Under the pieces are notes generated by a model. The model was not told the origin of the DNA. It did no database searches and was given only the letters and a program-made list of their open reading frames with translations. The translations under genes were made by a program, and so were the position numbers. From contig BBXU01000983.1 in assembly GCA_001598975.1 (NCBI GenBank), forward strand, positions 1 to 64,000: a stretch of 64,000 nt of DNA, given 5' to 3'. Origin of the DNA: Parachlorella kessleri (taxonomy: Eukaryota; Chlorophyta; Trebouxiophyceae; Chlorellales; Chlorellaceae). The first letter of the stretch is position 1. Each line of letters starts with the position of its first letter. This document shows positions 12,301 through 24,177 of this stretch, in pieces.

Positions 12301-14212
12301 ACCTGTAGTGAGCACATCCTGCACCCCAGGCTTCAGGACTTTAATCACCACCTCCTTGTTGCTGCCACGCAGCACTGCAGCATGCACCTGCAGCACAGCC
12401 AATCCCCTATCAGCTGACAATGTGGACAATAAGGGACCCTAGACAACATTCCAGCGCACCAAGATCAATTTGTCATCCGGCCACGCCAGAGGTTTGACGA
12501 GAGGCGCAGCATACATTAGGCACTTAACCCTTGAGGTTGCTGCTGATGGGAAGGCGTCACTCTACTGAGCTGCATGCCCCAGAGCTGGCAGCAAATGACC
12601 ACAGATTCAGAGACGGGCTGCCAAAGTCAATCAGGAACGGCATTAAACAACCACTGCGACACTAATCGGCTCCCTACCCTCTCGGAAGCACTTGGTGCTG
12701 TCCTGTTGGAGTAGCATTGAACTCATCCTATATCATGTGTTGAACCTCCGCTCACCTGCGCTATGGATGCTGATGCCAGGGGGGTGGCGTCTACTGACAC
12801 AAAGACATCCTCCAGCGACATGCGCAGCTCAGACTCCACGGTCCGCCTGCCCATGAATGGAACTCAAGCATGTTGTGTGACGTTGTATGTGACAAAGCCG
12901 GTGCTGTCTCCTTAGACCCACAAGATGCACACACCCTTAGGAAGCAGCTCCCATTACTTAGATTTCAAGATCTTTGTTCCTTTCCCCATAGAGGCCAAGA
13001 ACTGCAGGGACCCAGACCGAACACTCTTAATGACCGCCACCGCTCCAGCACCAAAAGGTGTGCCTCAAGCTTTATGCGCACGAAAACTTTGCTACGCTCG
13101 CCCGGCCAGAAGCAGTGTAGGGAGCAGACCCTCATGAGATACAGACTAGTAGGCAGCCCCGACCCCCCTCCCAGCTGCATCAACAACCTCCACCTGATGA
13201 CAGAGAAGGGCACCGGAGTGGTCTGGTCCAGGCACTTCTGAAACTCCAACACATACTCGGGCGGGAAGAGGGTGGGGGACGAGGCGATGAACTGGCCAAG
13301 CTTAATGTACCTGCAGCATGACACATCCTGCAGCTGGCTATTGCTGACTGCGCAGGCGCCGGCAAACGGCTATGCACAACACGGACATCCAAGGGCAAGG
13401 TTGTCCTGGCTGGGTATGCTCATGGGCTAGCTGGCTGGGCGCACACACTTCTTTCAAGGCGCCTCGTGCTGCAAACCGCAATGCATGACAAAAAAAAAGC
13501 AGGGCGAAGCGCATGTGGCCAGCAGGACACAGCAAGCGTACTTGCGCCATCAAGCAAGCAGTGCAAGACCCCAGCAGTGCATCCTCTCACGTGGCGCCCA
13601 GACGCTCAAACAGCTTCCTCAGCACAACAGGTGGTGTGTCAGGAGCGCCACCCTGCAGCCCTTGCACCGACTCCCGAGCAATTGATAGCACTGCCTGCAC
13701 TGCTTGAGCAGTACGTGCTACCCCGCGCGGTCCTGTCATCAAGAAAAGGCGAAACTGTGAGTTTAGAGAACAACTGCGACATCGGCCTCGCTGTTGCTGG
13801 AGCCCGGGCCTAAACTTCCTCGCTGCCACAACGAGGCTCGGCGACATTCCCAGCGCACCGTTCAAAGTGCTACCTAGCAAGGATGTGTTCCACGAAGGTA
13901 CTAGGATCAAAGTGAAAAGTGAGTCGAACAACTGCATAGCCGGCAGGTGCCCACAGCCTCACCTGTGGCCACTGCCAGCTGCCCAGTCTCTTGCAACAGC
14001 TTGCTCAGCTCCTGGAGCCTGCTAGCGGCGCTCTGGGCGCCAAAGGGAGGGGCGGTGGAGGCTGATGCGGTGAAAGATGGAGGTGGTGGGGGCGGTGCAG
14101 ACGTGCTGGAAGCCCTTGCTAAAGGGCGAACTGCGTAACCCCTGCTTGGGCGCTTGGAAGGCCAGGAGCGCGGCGAGACTCGCAGCACTGGGACCTTCAA
14201 GAGCAGCATCAT
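9327..14212 (-). CDS. Plant-type ABC1 (UbiB/AarF) atypical kinase
   Basis: ABC1 kinases regulate quinone and prenyl-lipid metabolism; plant plastid members sit on plastoglobules. Twelve exons give 512 residues: 14212-13963, 13699-13591, 13310-13194, 12846-12756, 12387-12303, 12020-11875, 11500-11418, 11208-11048, 10656-10472, 10142-10026, 9750-9651, 9421-9327. Family motifs in order are KxGQ (TYIKLGQFIASSPTLFP), the Ala-rich loop (PLASASIAQVHAA), the ATP-site lysine (EVVIKVLKPG), LDEVDFTKEAQ, the catalytic HADVHAGN and DFG (RVGFIDFGIVGRIS). The Ser/Arg-rich start (MMLLLKVPVLRVSPRSWPSK) resembles a transit peptide. The C-terminal region (FPREFALLIKQLLYF) fits a plant plastid subgroup, which I could not number. 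Intron 10 has a GC donor (CAG|GCAAGT). All catalytic residues are present, so activity is likely. Confidence 0.9.
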
Positions 14213-14742
14213 GCCAACAATAGAGCTCAGAGAGGTGTCCTTCTTGTGTGTGCAGGCAGATGATCAGTGTGTGGTGGGCACACTGTTTCAGACCAGCCTG
14301 CCTACAATTACGGACGTTCACTCAAACGTGCTAGTAACCAGGCTGCAAAGCCCGCTCTCTGCGTCTAGCGGCTGCATGAGCGTCTGGCGCTCAGTTGGTC
14401 ATTGATCGTCATGACTGAGTCTAACCCCAGGTCCATCTGCCTGGCCAGTAGTACTGCGCCCCAGACACCGTTCAATCCTTCAGTTCAACATGAAAGGTCC
14501 CGACAGGTAAAGTTGGGCGGCTGCCTTGCGCATTCTTCTCTAGGCACAACCGGGCACCAATGGGAACTTTGCAGCAGGCGCATATGCAAGGAAATGGGAG
14601 CAAGGGTTACAGGAGCTCTACATGGCACGACACATAAGTAACACAGGCACAGGAGGTAGACTCGGCTTCTCAGCGCAACCTTCACTAAGCGCCGGTTTCA
14701 AGGGAAGACTATACTGCTGTTGGCTTGTGGCCCCTGCCCTGG
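14213..14742. other. Gap between ABC1 kinase start and TPR-like gene
   Basis: Holds the kinase promoter on the minus strand and the 3' UTR of the next gene. A minus-strand TGTAA at 14611-14607, about 130 bases after that gene's stop, is a plausible poly(A) signal. No other gene seen. Confidence 0.45.
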
Positions 14743-15482
14743 TCAGTCGACTGCTGGCCTCCAAAGACGCTTCAGGAACGCCAGCACACTCTGAAGCCGG
14801 TTGGTCACGGCAGCAATGCAGTGCTTCGCGGTTGCAAAGCACCTCTCAAGCGGTGTTAGCGGCCGTTGCGTGATGGCAGCTTCGGCATCATCAACGAGCT
14901 GCTGAATGCCTGCAGACCACAGGAACCTGTTGCCATCAGTTGTTTGGTATTTGTTTGTGTATGTCAGACACAACCCCACATGCGATGCAGCCTCATGCTT
15001 ATCGGAGTTTTGTCAGCCAACAACACACTGTCGGCCCACTGCCTCTTCCCCCGCTGCAAGCCAAGCTCTTTGCACAGGATACATTGACACTCCAATCCTG
15101 GCAAAGCGCCGCCAACCGCCTACACTGCCGTTAATTTCCCATAAGAGGGACCAACCAAAGCCAGACCTGGATAGCCTGGGTTTAGCTGCTGAGCCTGCAC
15201 GAATGATCTCTTAGCCAGGTGGTACTCCCGGTGTACCATGTGGGCAAGCCCCTGTAATACCAGGTCCGCTGCTTGGCCTTTGCTGCTCATCCGCAATCCT
15301 CTGCGCCATGGGCCAGCAAGCCATAACAGATCTGTCAGAACAGCTGCACAGGTATTTGTTTGAATAGGAGCGATAGTGTTATTCCCGGCTAGCTTCGGCG
15401 GCGGCAACACCTTTGTTGGAATAGATGAACTAAGGACTTCAGCACCAAAGGCCATGGGCAGTCCGTGCAAGGCGCATGTCAT
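14743..15482 (-). CDS. Small protein with a TPR-like motif, function unknown
   Basis: Two exons (15482-15167 and 14909-14743) join in phase to give about 160 residues. Across the junction the protein reads ADLVLQGLAHMVHREYHLAK, then SFVQAQQLNPGYPGIQQLVD. This helix-turn-helix with a closing NPGYPG resembles one TPR repeat, or the N-terminal helical region of HLJ1/DNAJB12-type J proteins, but no J domain follows. The C-terminus is basic and amphipathic (LQSVLAFLKRLWRPAVD). Start 15482 is the first ATG in frame; ATGs at 15455 and just before the TPR-like motif are alternatives. I do not recognise the family. Clean splice phasing, a good downstream poly(A) motif and protein-like composition support it being real. 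Confidence 0.55.
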
Positions 15483-16105
15483 GAGATGTCTCGTCACCTG
15501 GTTTGGTCCAAGCTGGTATTGCGTGTAGTGCTCACAAGGTAGTAGCCTGGATACTGAGGTAAATGATAGCAACAGCTTGCCGGAGCTAGCTTGTTTTGAT
15601 CTAGCTTAGATGTATTGCGCCCTGCGCGCCTTCTGCAAACTCTCGAAGGCAGTTGCCCAGCGTTCCTAGAGATTGTACAGGGCACGTCCATGTTTAGAGT
15701 GCTGGTCCCTAGCAGTACAGTGGCACGCATGCTGACGTTAGACTGCCTCCCTGCCTCTCATTGCCATGGCTGGCTGAGCGCTCAAGGCGCTCCCGCCCTG
15801 TCGCTTCATACCCAAGACGACTGTACTATTATCGGATGATGTTGTTGAGGGGCTTGCCGATAACTGCACTGTTTTCTTGTCGGTACAAGCTGCAAGTATT
15901 GGGTCACCCGAATTAGGATCGCCGGCAACAGGCCTATCGTCACTATTGTTGGAAGATCGGGGTGAGACACTTGCCTGCCTAGAGTGCTCAGTGGTTCAAT
16001 TGAAGGGTTCACAGTCGCCACTGGAGAAGGTCGTGTGCCTACTCATGACCTGCACAGCAGGTCCCTTGGTCGACCATGATATGACGCCTGTATCCTGGCT
16101 GCAGA
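15483..16105. promoter_or_regulatory. Divergent upstream region, TPR-like / OBAP
   Basis: The two genes diverge across about 620 bases. A 71-codon minus-strand frame at 15806-16021 has no supporting similarity, so I treat the stretch as promoter DNA. Confidence 0.4.
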
Positions 16106-19100
16106 ATGGCTGCTGGGAGTGCCTCTGAGGCTGCTGGTGAGGTGGCCAAGCAGGTAGCAGAGTATGACCCTGTCCATCACACTTCGCAAGGTGCACCAGC
16201 AGCGACCCCAGGCCAGGGCGCCCCAGAGCAGAAGGAGGTCAGTTATTTCCAGCCTCAACGTGGTCCTGCCTCATGACAACTGCTTGAACCAAAGGCCCGC
16301 CCGCTGCATGGAAGTGTCTGGCTCGTGTGTGGATGTGGGGCGGCATGCCAGCAATGTGCCATATAGCCCCGGGCATCTCACCAATACCACCGTACCCGCT
16401 ACCCCCGGCTTCCTCCATGCAGCTATTTGACAGCAACTTGCTGTCACAGGTTTCTTCTCTATGGTTCTCACCTGTCTGTATGCATCTTCTAATGGTGACA
16501 ACAGTGCAGCAGCCCCACCCGGGCTTGCAACTGTGCCTTAAAGAGGTTTGACTTGCAGGGTACTGGCGGGGGAGATGTAGACGAGCAACCTGCCGAGGTT
16601 GATAAGGCTGTACAGCAGTACGACCCTGTTCATCACACCGGCGCCACCCCAGCCCCTGGGGAGTCACAAGCCAAGGGCTCAACCTCAGCTGGTGGGGCGG
16701 GGACGGCCACAGAGCGGGCAGCCCAGGCAGGCACTGGCCAGCGGCAGGCTGCGGGCCAAGGGCAGCATGGTAGCAGCCCTCTTGACCCCGGGGTTGACGA
16801 GGTGCGAGACCCGGAAGATTTGATATTATCTGTTTGAAGGCTAGCTGAGAACAGATTCTACAATACAACTGTGATGCTCATTGCCACCAGAGATGTTGGT
16901 AGAATGCAGTATGATCCCCAGGTATGTGTCACGGCCTTGCTGGTGGCTGGTCATATGCCCGACCCACATGCGCTGCGGTGATGCCCTCACATCTGCTACC
17001 TTCCCAAGCAGGATGCCAAGGAGAGTGAGACCAAGAGCCAGGTGCCAGGCAAGCCTGTGGAGCTGTCCACCAAGGTGCTGGATACCGGGAGGGACCTGCT
17101 GCAGCGCTTTGCGCCGCTCAAGTCGGTGCACGAGCACGTGTGCGGCTTCCACTTCTATGCCCACGATATGACCCGCCAGGTAAGATTCCCGCCGGGAACA
17201 AGGTGTGGGAGGCTCTCGCTTCATGGTGCTTTCTTGGCTGGTGGGGTGACTGGCAGGCTGAGCCTGGACTGCCACAGTTGCCAGTGCTTGCAGATTTTGG
17301 AGGTCAAGTGGCCTTGACAACCAGTGCCTGCAGCGACCATTGCTACTGCCTGAGTGTAGTCGGGACAGAGGGCAGGTAGCCAGTGGTGGGTGCAGCAACC
17401 ATGTACCCAAGGTCACGCTCACAGGCAGCATGATGGAAGCGGTTTTTGGCTGCCAGGTTGAGGCCCACCACTACTGCGCCCACCTTTCTGAGGAGTTCCG
17501 GCAGTGCATCATCTATGGTGAGTAGCGCACAGCAGGTAGGGTAGCTTGCGGGGTGCCGGTGGAGTTCGCGATGACTCAGAATGAGGGGATTGAACCCGCC
17601 CCCCCTCCCTGTTTTCTGCTGCTCCAGGGGGTTTCCGAATTCCTGCAGCGACCTACTATTGTTAAGGTTTCCCTGCCATTCCTGCGGTGAACTGCAAAAT
17701 TGTTGAAGGGGGGGGCTTCAGCCACGCCTAAGCAGCAAGCTTGCTCCTCCCTTGCTACAATGCCTGCGGGGACAGTTGCCGCCACGCCTGCTGAATTGTG
17801 TGCGTGCCCTCTCACTGTCCGCTTGACTTTGCTTGCCACAACCCGTGGGCTGAGCACCATGGTCGACCCGCCTTTCCTCAGCACTGGCTGCCTTCCCTGC
17901 CTGTTTGCAGACTCTGACCAACCTGGAGCGCGGCTGTTAGGCATTGAGTACATCATCAGCGAAAGGCTGTTCAAGGAGCTTCCAGAAGAGGAGAAGAAAC
18001 TTTGGCACAGCCACAAGTGAGTATGCGGCGGCAGTTTTCAACCAATCCTGTAGATGTACACCATGCTGGCCTGTTTCTTTGCAGATGTAGACTTATTACT
18101 TGGCGAGGTACAGTTCATGCTAACACTGTTAAGCTTGCCAACCCGGCAACCCTGAGTTGGGCCCTCCACCAAGGGTTGGGTGGTGATTTGCCGCAGGTAC
18201 GAGATCAGCTCCGGGATCCTCATTGCTCCCAGGGTGCCAGGCATTGCTGAGCGGCAGGACATGCAGGCAAGTGGGCTCGGGAGGCTCTGCCAGGCTCTAT
18301 TCTGCCTAGAGGTGTACAATATGTTGAGCGTCAGGGCGGTTGTAGCGTTCAGTGAAGAAGCGTGGGAGAGACCTGCACAGCATGTTGACATACTTGATGA
18401 GTAACTGCCGCCTGCTCAGTGCCTTGTCGTGTCAATGTGTGTCAGAATGGACACTGGAAGATGCAGCTTCATTGGCAGCAAGCTTTCTAAGAGGTTTGCT
18501 GTGCATTACTGAACATGGTGCAGAAGCTCGCTTTCACCTACGGCAAGGCGTTCCACTTTTGGCAGATCGACCGTGGTGACACGGTCCCCCTAGGTAAGGC
18601 CATGCCTCCCAGCCAAGCAACTGCACTGACCTATGAGCAATTCCGCTGAGGTAGTAAGACGTGATTGCAAATGTTGCGAGCTGGCTTTGCTCCTGCTGTT
18701 TGGGATGGCACGCAATATTGCTGCCACAGCCGCATTGAAGTTTGGCGAATGAGGCTCTGCATAATACCATGTCAGCCGCACCTGGATTGCAGTTGCTGTA
18801 CGCCCAGCGTCTTGCGAGGCGTACCAGCGGCAAGTTTGGAAAGGATTTGGTTGCGCAGCCCCCGCACCTGGATTGCCCAGATGCTTGTGAGCCATGCTGA
18901 GTGACACGCCACGATCCCCATGACGAGGCTAGGGCTGGCTGGCCTTGTCGGCCCGCCCCTTGGCCTGTGCATGTGTGTATGTGCATGCGTGTGTGTATAC
19001 GTCGGGTGTGTGCCCTGTGTGCAGGCCCTCCGCAGCTCATGATGTCCTACACTGCTGACGGCCAGATGGATGAGCGCCAGCTGGCGGAGCGAGATGCACG

Positions 19101-19683
19101 CTATGGCGTGAGCTCCAAGGACAAGCGCAGGGAGCGGGAGGTGCTCAACTACCCGGAGGTACTTGTGCTGCAGCCCAGCATCAGACACCCGATGCTTGCC
19201 GCCTTGTTTGCCTCGGGTCACTGAAAGTAGTGCACAGCTCGTATCACCTGTCAGCCTCACCACTGCGCTCGTGATTGGCTGGTAGATGGCTAAGTGACCG
19301 AGGTGGAAGTGGTCGGTAAGGGTTTGGGGCAGCCCGAAAGATCCAGCTCCATTGAAAAGCTGGGCATTTGTGTGCCTCAAGCGCAGGTGTGGTCAGGGAG
19401 AGAGGGAGCGCAGCGCAGTGCTGCGGGTGTCTGCTGTGATTTGACAAGGTGTACCATTCCTGGCTGCTGTCCTGTTGAGCACTTGCACTGGCCTTCCTAA
19501 AGGACCGTGACGCTCCAAGCGGGCGTATGACTTGTGTCTTTTTGCTCTGCCTGGCTGCAGAAGCTGGACCCTGCTGTGGACCACTGGCAAAATCTTGGGG
19601 GGCAGGCCTGGCAAACGGATATGGTCAAGCAGCCTTTTAAGACATGGCCTGGGGGAATGGCTCCTCGACGGGCTGAGGAGTGA
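16106..19683 (+). CDS. OBAP: Oil-body-associated protein (OBAP, DUF1264)
   Basis: Lipid-droplet protein of the plant OBAP family, linked to oil-body size and stability. Nine exons give 368 residues: 16106-16237, 16559-16801, 17012-17179, 17457-17517, 17911-18016, 18197-18266, 18524-18593, 19025-19158, 19561-19683. The DUF1264 core runs from [20 protein letters not shown] through [76 protein letters not shown] and a [13 protein letters not shown]-terminus. The N-terminal ~125 residues are low-complexity and hold two copies of a VxxYDPVHHT unit, one in each of exons 1 and 2. The ATG at 16106 follows an in-frame stop. The intron after exon 6 uses a GC donor (CAG|GCAAGT). Confidence 0.93.
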
Positions 19684-20532
19684 CGGGCAAGGGAGTAAAG
19701 TATGGGTGTCGGTGGAAGTAGCAACCTTGGTGGCTGCCCAAGTAGTAATATTTCATGAGCGACCACTGACCTTCAGTTGTCTGCTGATAAGCCGAGACGT
19801 GGGCATGGCAAGAGTGAAGTTGAGTCTGGTAACATGGACCGCAGTCAATGATGCCGGCAAGTTAGCAGTTGAGTGACAAACTGCCAGCTTCATATTCCAA
19901 CCATATACCAAGCTGAGCATGCCTGTCATCGTGTATGCCATATACGTTGCTCAATACAAAATAATGGTGTGGTGTGAGTATGGATGCTGGGGTTTGTCGA
20001 CCCCTCAGGTTATTAAAAATAAGATGAATAATGCTTCGCTGCACCGTGTGCTCAGCCTTGTCCTTGGTTCCGACGCTCCCGCTTTACACAAGTTCCAATT
20101 TACCAGTGATGCGTTCTAGTGCACCAGTGACAGGAAGCAGGCCTAGGCACTTGCATGTTCGCCTCAAGCAGCCAGTGTAGACCACCATAAGCTCATCCTC
20201 ACTCGTAACAAACTCTCTGCCTCTAGTTCAGTGCCAACCTTAAGGTGACAACCTCGGATCAATGCCATCATTCGAGTTGCAACCAGCAAGATGCATTGCT
20301 ATATAGGCTAGTATATGCTGTCGCCTTCTAATGATAGCATGGAGCGCACAGGTAGCAAGCCCTGCCACAAGAACTATTACCACACCGCTACGACCGGCTG
20401 TGTGTGAGTCTGACAAGTGCAGACATTGAATGCAGGCATTACAGAGGGCTCGCCTCTTGTTCAGGAAGCAACACGCCCCCTGCCAGCCAGCCACAATGCG
20501 CCGCACGACCACAGATCACAGATACCTACACT
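19684..20532. other. Convergent 3' flanks of OBAP and eIF4E
   Basis: No gene seen. A minus-strand TGTAA at 20443-20439, about 90 bases after the eIF4E stop, is a good poly(A) candidate. I found no equivalent for OBAP. Confidence 0.45.
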
Positions 20533-22846
20533 TTAGACAGTGTACCGTTCTTTGGCTTTTCTGTCGTCCTTCTTGGCATCAGACTGCACACAAAGGAAAA
20601 CATGGATCATTCCAGCTCCGCAATAATACCAGGCGCATTGCTTCCCTGGCACGAACTTCTGCTGCTTGCCTCGGATATGTAATATCACTACAATAAGGGA
20701 GCCGCCTGGTCACCGCAACATCTGCAGATGGCTGCTTCACCTCCACAATGGCTCAATAGCTTTCAACCGCACGCTCAGCCCATGCCCACAATGTCAGGCC
20801 CAAACAATTGGGGAGAGACCTACTGGCTCAGATCTCAGGCAAGATACAGAGCATATCTGCATAAACCCCTGTCAGCCCAATATACCAGTACCCCCCTCTG
20901 ATCGCATTACCTGCCACCCTGAATAAATACAGTGCCCCGTGCAGCCACGCCCCGCATCCAGGCGCTGTCCAATACACCCTGTGTAAACACACTACGGCAA
21001 ACTGCACCCTACCAGGCCACCCAAGCGGAAACCATCCCAGCCCCACTCACGTGTGCCATGAAGCCGATCCTAACGGTCTCGGGAATATTGAGGAACTCTT
21101 TGAGCTGCCGCCCGATGCCAACCTGTAGAGCGAACACGGGGCGCCATTCAGCACACAGGTTTCCTCCTGCCAGCCGGGCCTGGTTGGTGTGCCGACGTGG
21201 AGCTGCCCCTCTGCTGCACCCACCTCTTGATCATTTACACCAAGCGCACCACATCCCACCTTAAGCTACTCCCTCCCCTCCTAAACCGCACTTGACCGAG
21301 AATACGCCCGAACAATAACACGCCGACAAGCATAATCATTAAAAATTCTGAGCAGAGCACAGGGGCAGCGTGCGAGGCTGCATCTGCACCGACCTCAGAC
21401 CGGCCTTCCGCTTCTGCCCTGTACCCCTTCTGAGCGTCCCCTTGAGACGACAGATCACACGACAGCAGTGCAAAAAAGCCGGATAAGCCAGGTCCCAACG
21501 CACCTGCGCCGCCTCATTGGAGGCTGTCTTGCTCCAGACCTGCAGCCGGTCCTGCTTGGGCCGCACGTTCACCACGATGCCGCACACCTCGTCACCGTCA
21601 TCCCACTGCTCACCAATAGCCGCAAGCACCTGCAGGGTGCTCGCCAGCAGCGGTCACCAGCATATACAGCTTCAAGCGACAGCTCTGTTGCTTTCCAAAG
21701 CCCTCTACGCCTAGCGGCAAGGGTGCCTGAACTGCGTTGAAGTACAGTCCAAGCAAGATGGTTCGAGGCCTGCTATTACTTTGTCATGTTGCACATGGAG
21801 CAGTGCAATGCCCTTCACTGCGCGGCATGACCGCCACCCAGATCTTGACCAGCGGTGCGACCAATGCTGCACCACTAGGCTGGCCCAGCCAGGCGGCCAG
21901 GCTGTTCCGGCATGCCACAGCCCGCTAGCAACTATCCCACCTCGCCCTGATATGGCAGCACTAGGCTGGAGCATCGCCTGGTGCCGCAGTAGGCTGTCCC
22001 TTAGGCGCTGAAAGACCCCTGAAGGACCCCTGAGCCACACTACCTCCAACATCCTCTCCTGACACGACTGGCTGGCTCACCGCATGCAGCCACATGGTGT
22101 CCAGCAGCTGCTTCTGGCCCTTGGGCACCATGACCTTCCATGACCCGCCCGCCTCGCACTTGGGGTCTTCCCACTTGGGCTCGATGCCCTCGCGGAACAG
22201 ATGCAGGTCGCTGCCCGGAGACAGCCGGCTAGGCGGGATGATGTTGTTGTACAAGCTGCGCAACATGGTAGGCCACCCAAGGTCATACGTCCAGCCAGGC
22301 ATGGGCGGTGGGCAATGCGGCTGGGAGGAGCCCCAAAGCAACGGCTTCCAGCAGGGGCGACAAACCCCGGCTACACCTGCTAAGCTGTTCATCTTGCGCT
22401 TCCTCTAATGTTCCTTAACAGCAAGGGCCTTCTCCATGCTTTCAGGGCAAGCAGCTGCACTTGCACCAACACCTCCAAGCAAGCGCTGCCGTCAATAAGG
22501 TCAGCCCGCCAGCTCCCCAGCGCATGGCACGAGCCTGTGCGCGCCATACTCACCACCAGAAGTCCTCTACTGTGTCAAACGTGTACACTGTTCGCAGCGT
22601 TTGTCCCCATGTTGCCTGCAAAGTGGAAGCGCATCATAAGTCAAGGCCCAGGCTCTACTGCCAGTAGCCAAGCAACATGCAAGAGTGGTGCAGCCTGCCT
22701 TGACGAACCTGCTTCTGCTTGCCGTTTGGATTATCAAACCACAGCGTCCACTTGGTCTCTAGCGGGTGCTTCTTTGAGAAGTCTGGCTCGTTCTTGTCCG
22801 GCGATACCTCACCCTCTTCCCTTGGGTTGCTGGTAGGCTCTGTCAT
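20533..22846 (-). CDS. EIF4E: Eukaryotic translation initiation factor 4E
   Basis: Cap-binding subunit of eIF4F, cytosolic. Six exons (22846-22709, 22615-22554, 22255-22081, 21629-21504, 21122-21051, 20583-20533) give 207 residues, the usual length. Cap-binding and structural landmarks are HPLETKWTLWFDNPNGKQKQ, ATWGQTLRTVYTFDTVEDFW, LYNNIIPPSRLSPGSDLHLF, GIEPKWEDPKCEAGGSWKV, GEQWDDGDEVCGIVVNVRPK and a basic KERYTV end. The tryptophans that stack on m7G in the family appear in these blocks. The start is an ATG followed by an acidic, disordered N-terminus, typical of the family. The last intron contains a copy of the dispersed repeat (20811-20945). Confidence 0.95.
20811..20945 (-). repeat. Dispersed repeat family, copy in the last eIF4E intron
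   Basis: Shares long blocks with 46934-47062: GGGGAGAGA-C-TACTGGCTCAGA, TCAGGCAAGA, CTGCAT...CCCTGTC, then TCGCATTACCTGCCACCCT and AATAAATA. It is in sense orientation relative to eIF4E if 45228-45560 defines the forward strand. Confidence 0.65.
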
Positions 22847-24177
22847 GACTACTTGAGGTTTGTAGCACAAGTGCACGCTGCAACTTTGGCGCTACTTCCT
22901 GCTGTGATCACAAAATAGATTGATGTGCGCCTGGTGCTGGGCAGTAGTAACTCTGGAATGGAACTTTATTTGTATGATGGCTTTCAACCCGCAATAGCCT
23001 TGCCAACGATGTACCATGCTTAGCAGCCTCCTCCTTTAGGGTGCAGGGTACAGCGCCCTGCCACCCTCAATAAATACAGCGCCCTGTGTGACCTTCAATC
23101 GCATCGTGGCTGGACTTTGCACTCATTTCTTTGTCGCAATCTCACGCTGCCTGCAGACACCAATGTAATGTCATCCTGCTCGATGCACATGCGACATGCT
23201 TCCATCGAACCAGTTACCCGGCCGGACCAAAAACTGCTGGTTCAGGTATCCTGTGGCGTATAGACAAGACAGCCCTGATGCTACGCCTTTGGTACTTACA
23301 ACGGGTCTAGATTTGGCCTGGCAGTGGTGCCCATAACACACCATCAGAAATCGCCTTGGAGTCGCTATTTGTTACGCCACCAATGGATTGTACCTTCAGC
23401 AAGCCAAGCTCACCAAATCAATTTGCAGCACGAGTGTTCATACACATTTTTCTCAAGCAGAAGCCAGGCGGCGGTGCACGCTTCAGCAAGCAAGAGCAGC
23501 ACAAAACGAAGAAAAAGGCAATACATGGGCAGTCCTCACCAAACGATGCAAAGCTGCACAAAGACATTCGCAGAATACTCATACACCAGGCCGCTCTCGC
23601 CTCTGAGTACAACATTGCCCGCTTGCAGAGGCTGTGCATTGCGGGACGCACCAGCCCGCAGACGCATTGCCCGCTTGCCCGACCGCCAGAGTCCAAGCCG
23701 AACTCCAACACAGCCACAGGGCGCCAACCTTCACCAAGCGCCACGGCGATCCCATGGGACTGCCTAGTTGTGCCGCAGGCAGCATATTTTACCTCAACTC
23801 CCGCATGCCATCATGACATTGTGTTGCTACCGGCGCCTACACATCACTCATCCTTATTGACAGTCACATCCTCAGATATCCTGCGAGCAGCCAAGCTCCA
23901 ACTATGTATAACTACAAGTTTGGAAAAGTGACGGCACAGCTGCGCAACTTGCCCAGTCAATGCTCTGCTGCCGTCCCAGGAATGCAGCAATGTATCATAG
24001 ACCATACATGAATGGAAAGCTCAAACATATATCTAGTTAATCATTACTCATTAGAAGTATGCAAGTATGAGGAAATAAGCAGTAGTGGCGGGTCCTCATG
24101 TACATGCACCTCACAACATTCGTGATGCCAGCGCACCCGCCACCAAGTCAGTGAAACATATGGAAAGGGACTACCAC
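22847..24177. other. Region between eIF4E start and ERG28 end
   Basis: About 1.3 kb without a supported gene. A repeat-family fragment lies at about 23040-23095 (CTGCCACCCTCAATAAATAC). The open frames of up to 191 codons near 23356-23931 start at TTG, match nothing I recognise and overlap frames on the other strand. The region should hold the eIF4E promoter and the ERG28 3' UTR. Confidence 0.4.
23040..23095 (-). repeat. Dispersed repeat family, fragment
   Basis: Contains the CTGCCACCCTCAATAAATAC block shared with 20811-20945 and 46934-47062, followed by AGCGCCCTGTGTG. Confidence 0.45.

Noticed and set aside
23356..23931. 191-codon plus-strand frame upstream of eIF4E
   Set aside because: It starts at TTG, overlaps an equally open minus-strand frame, and has no recognisable domain.
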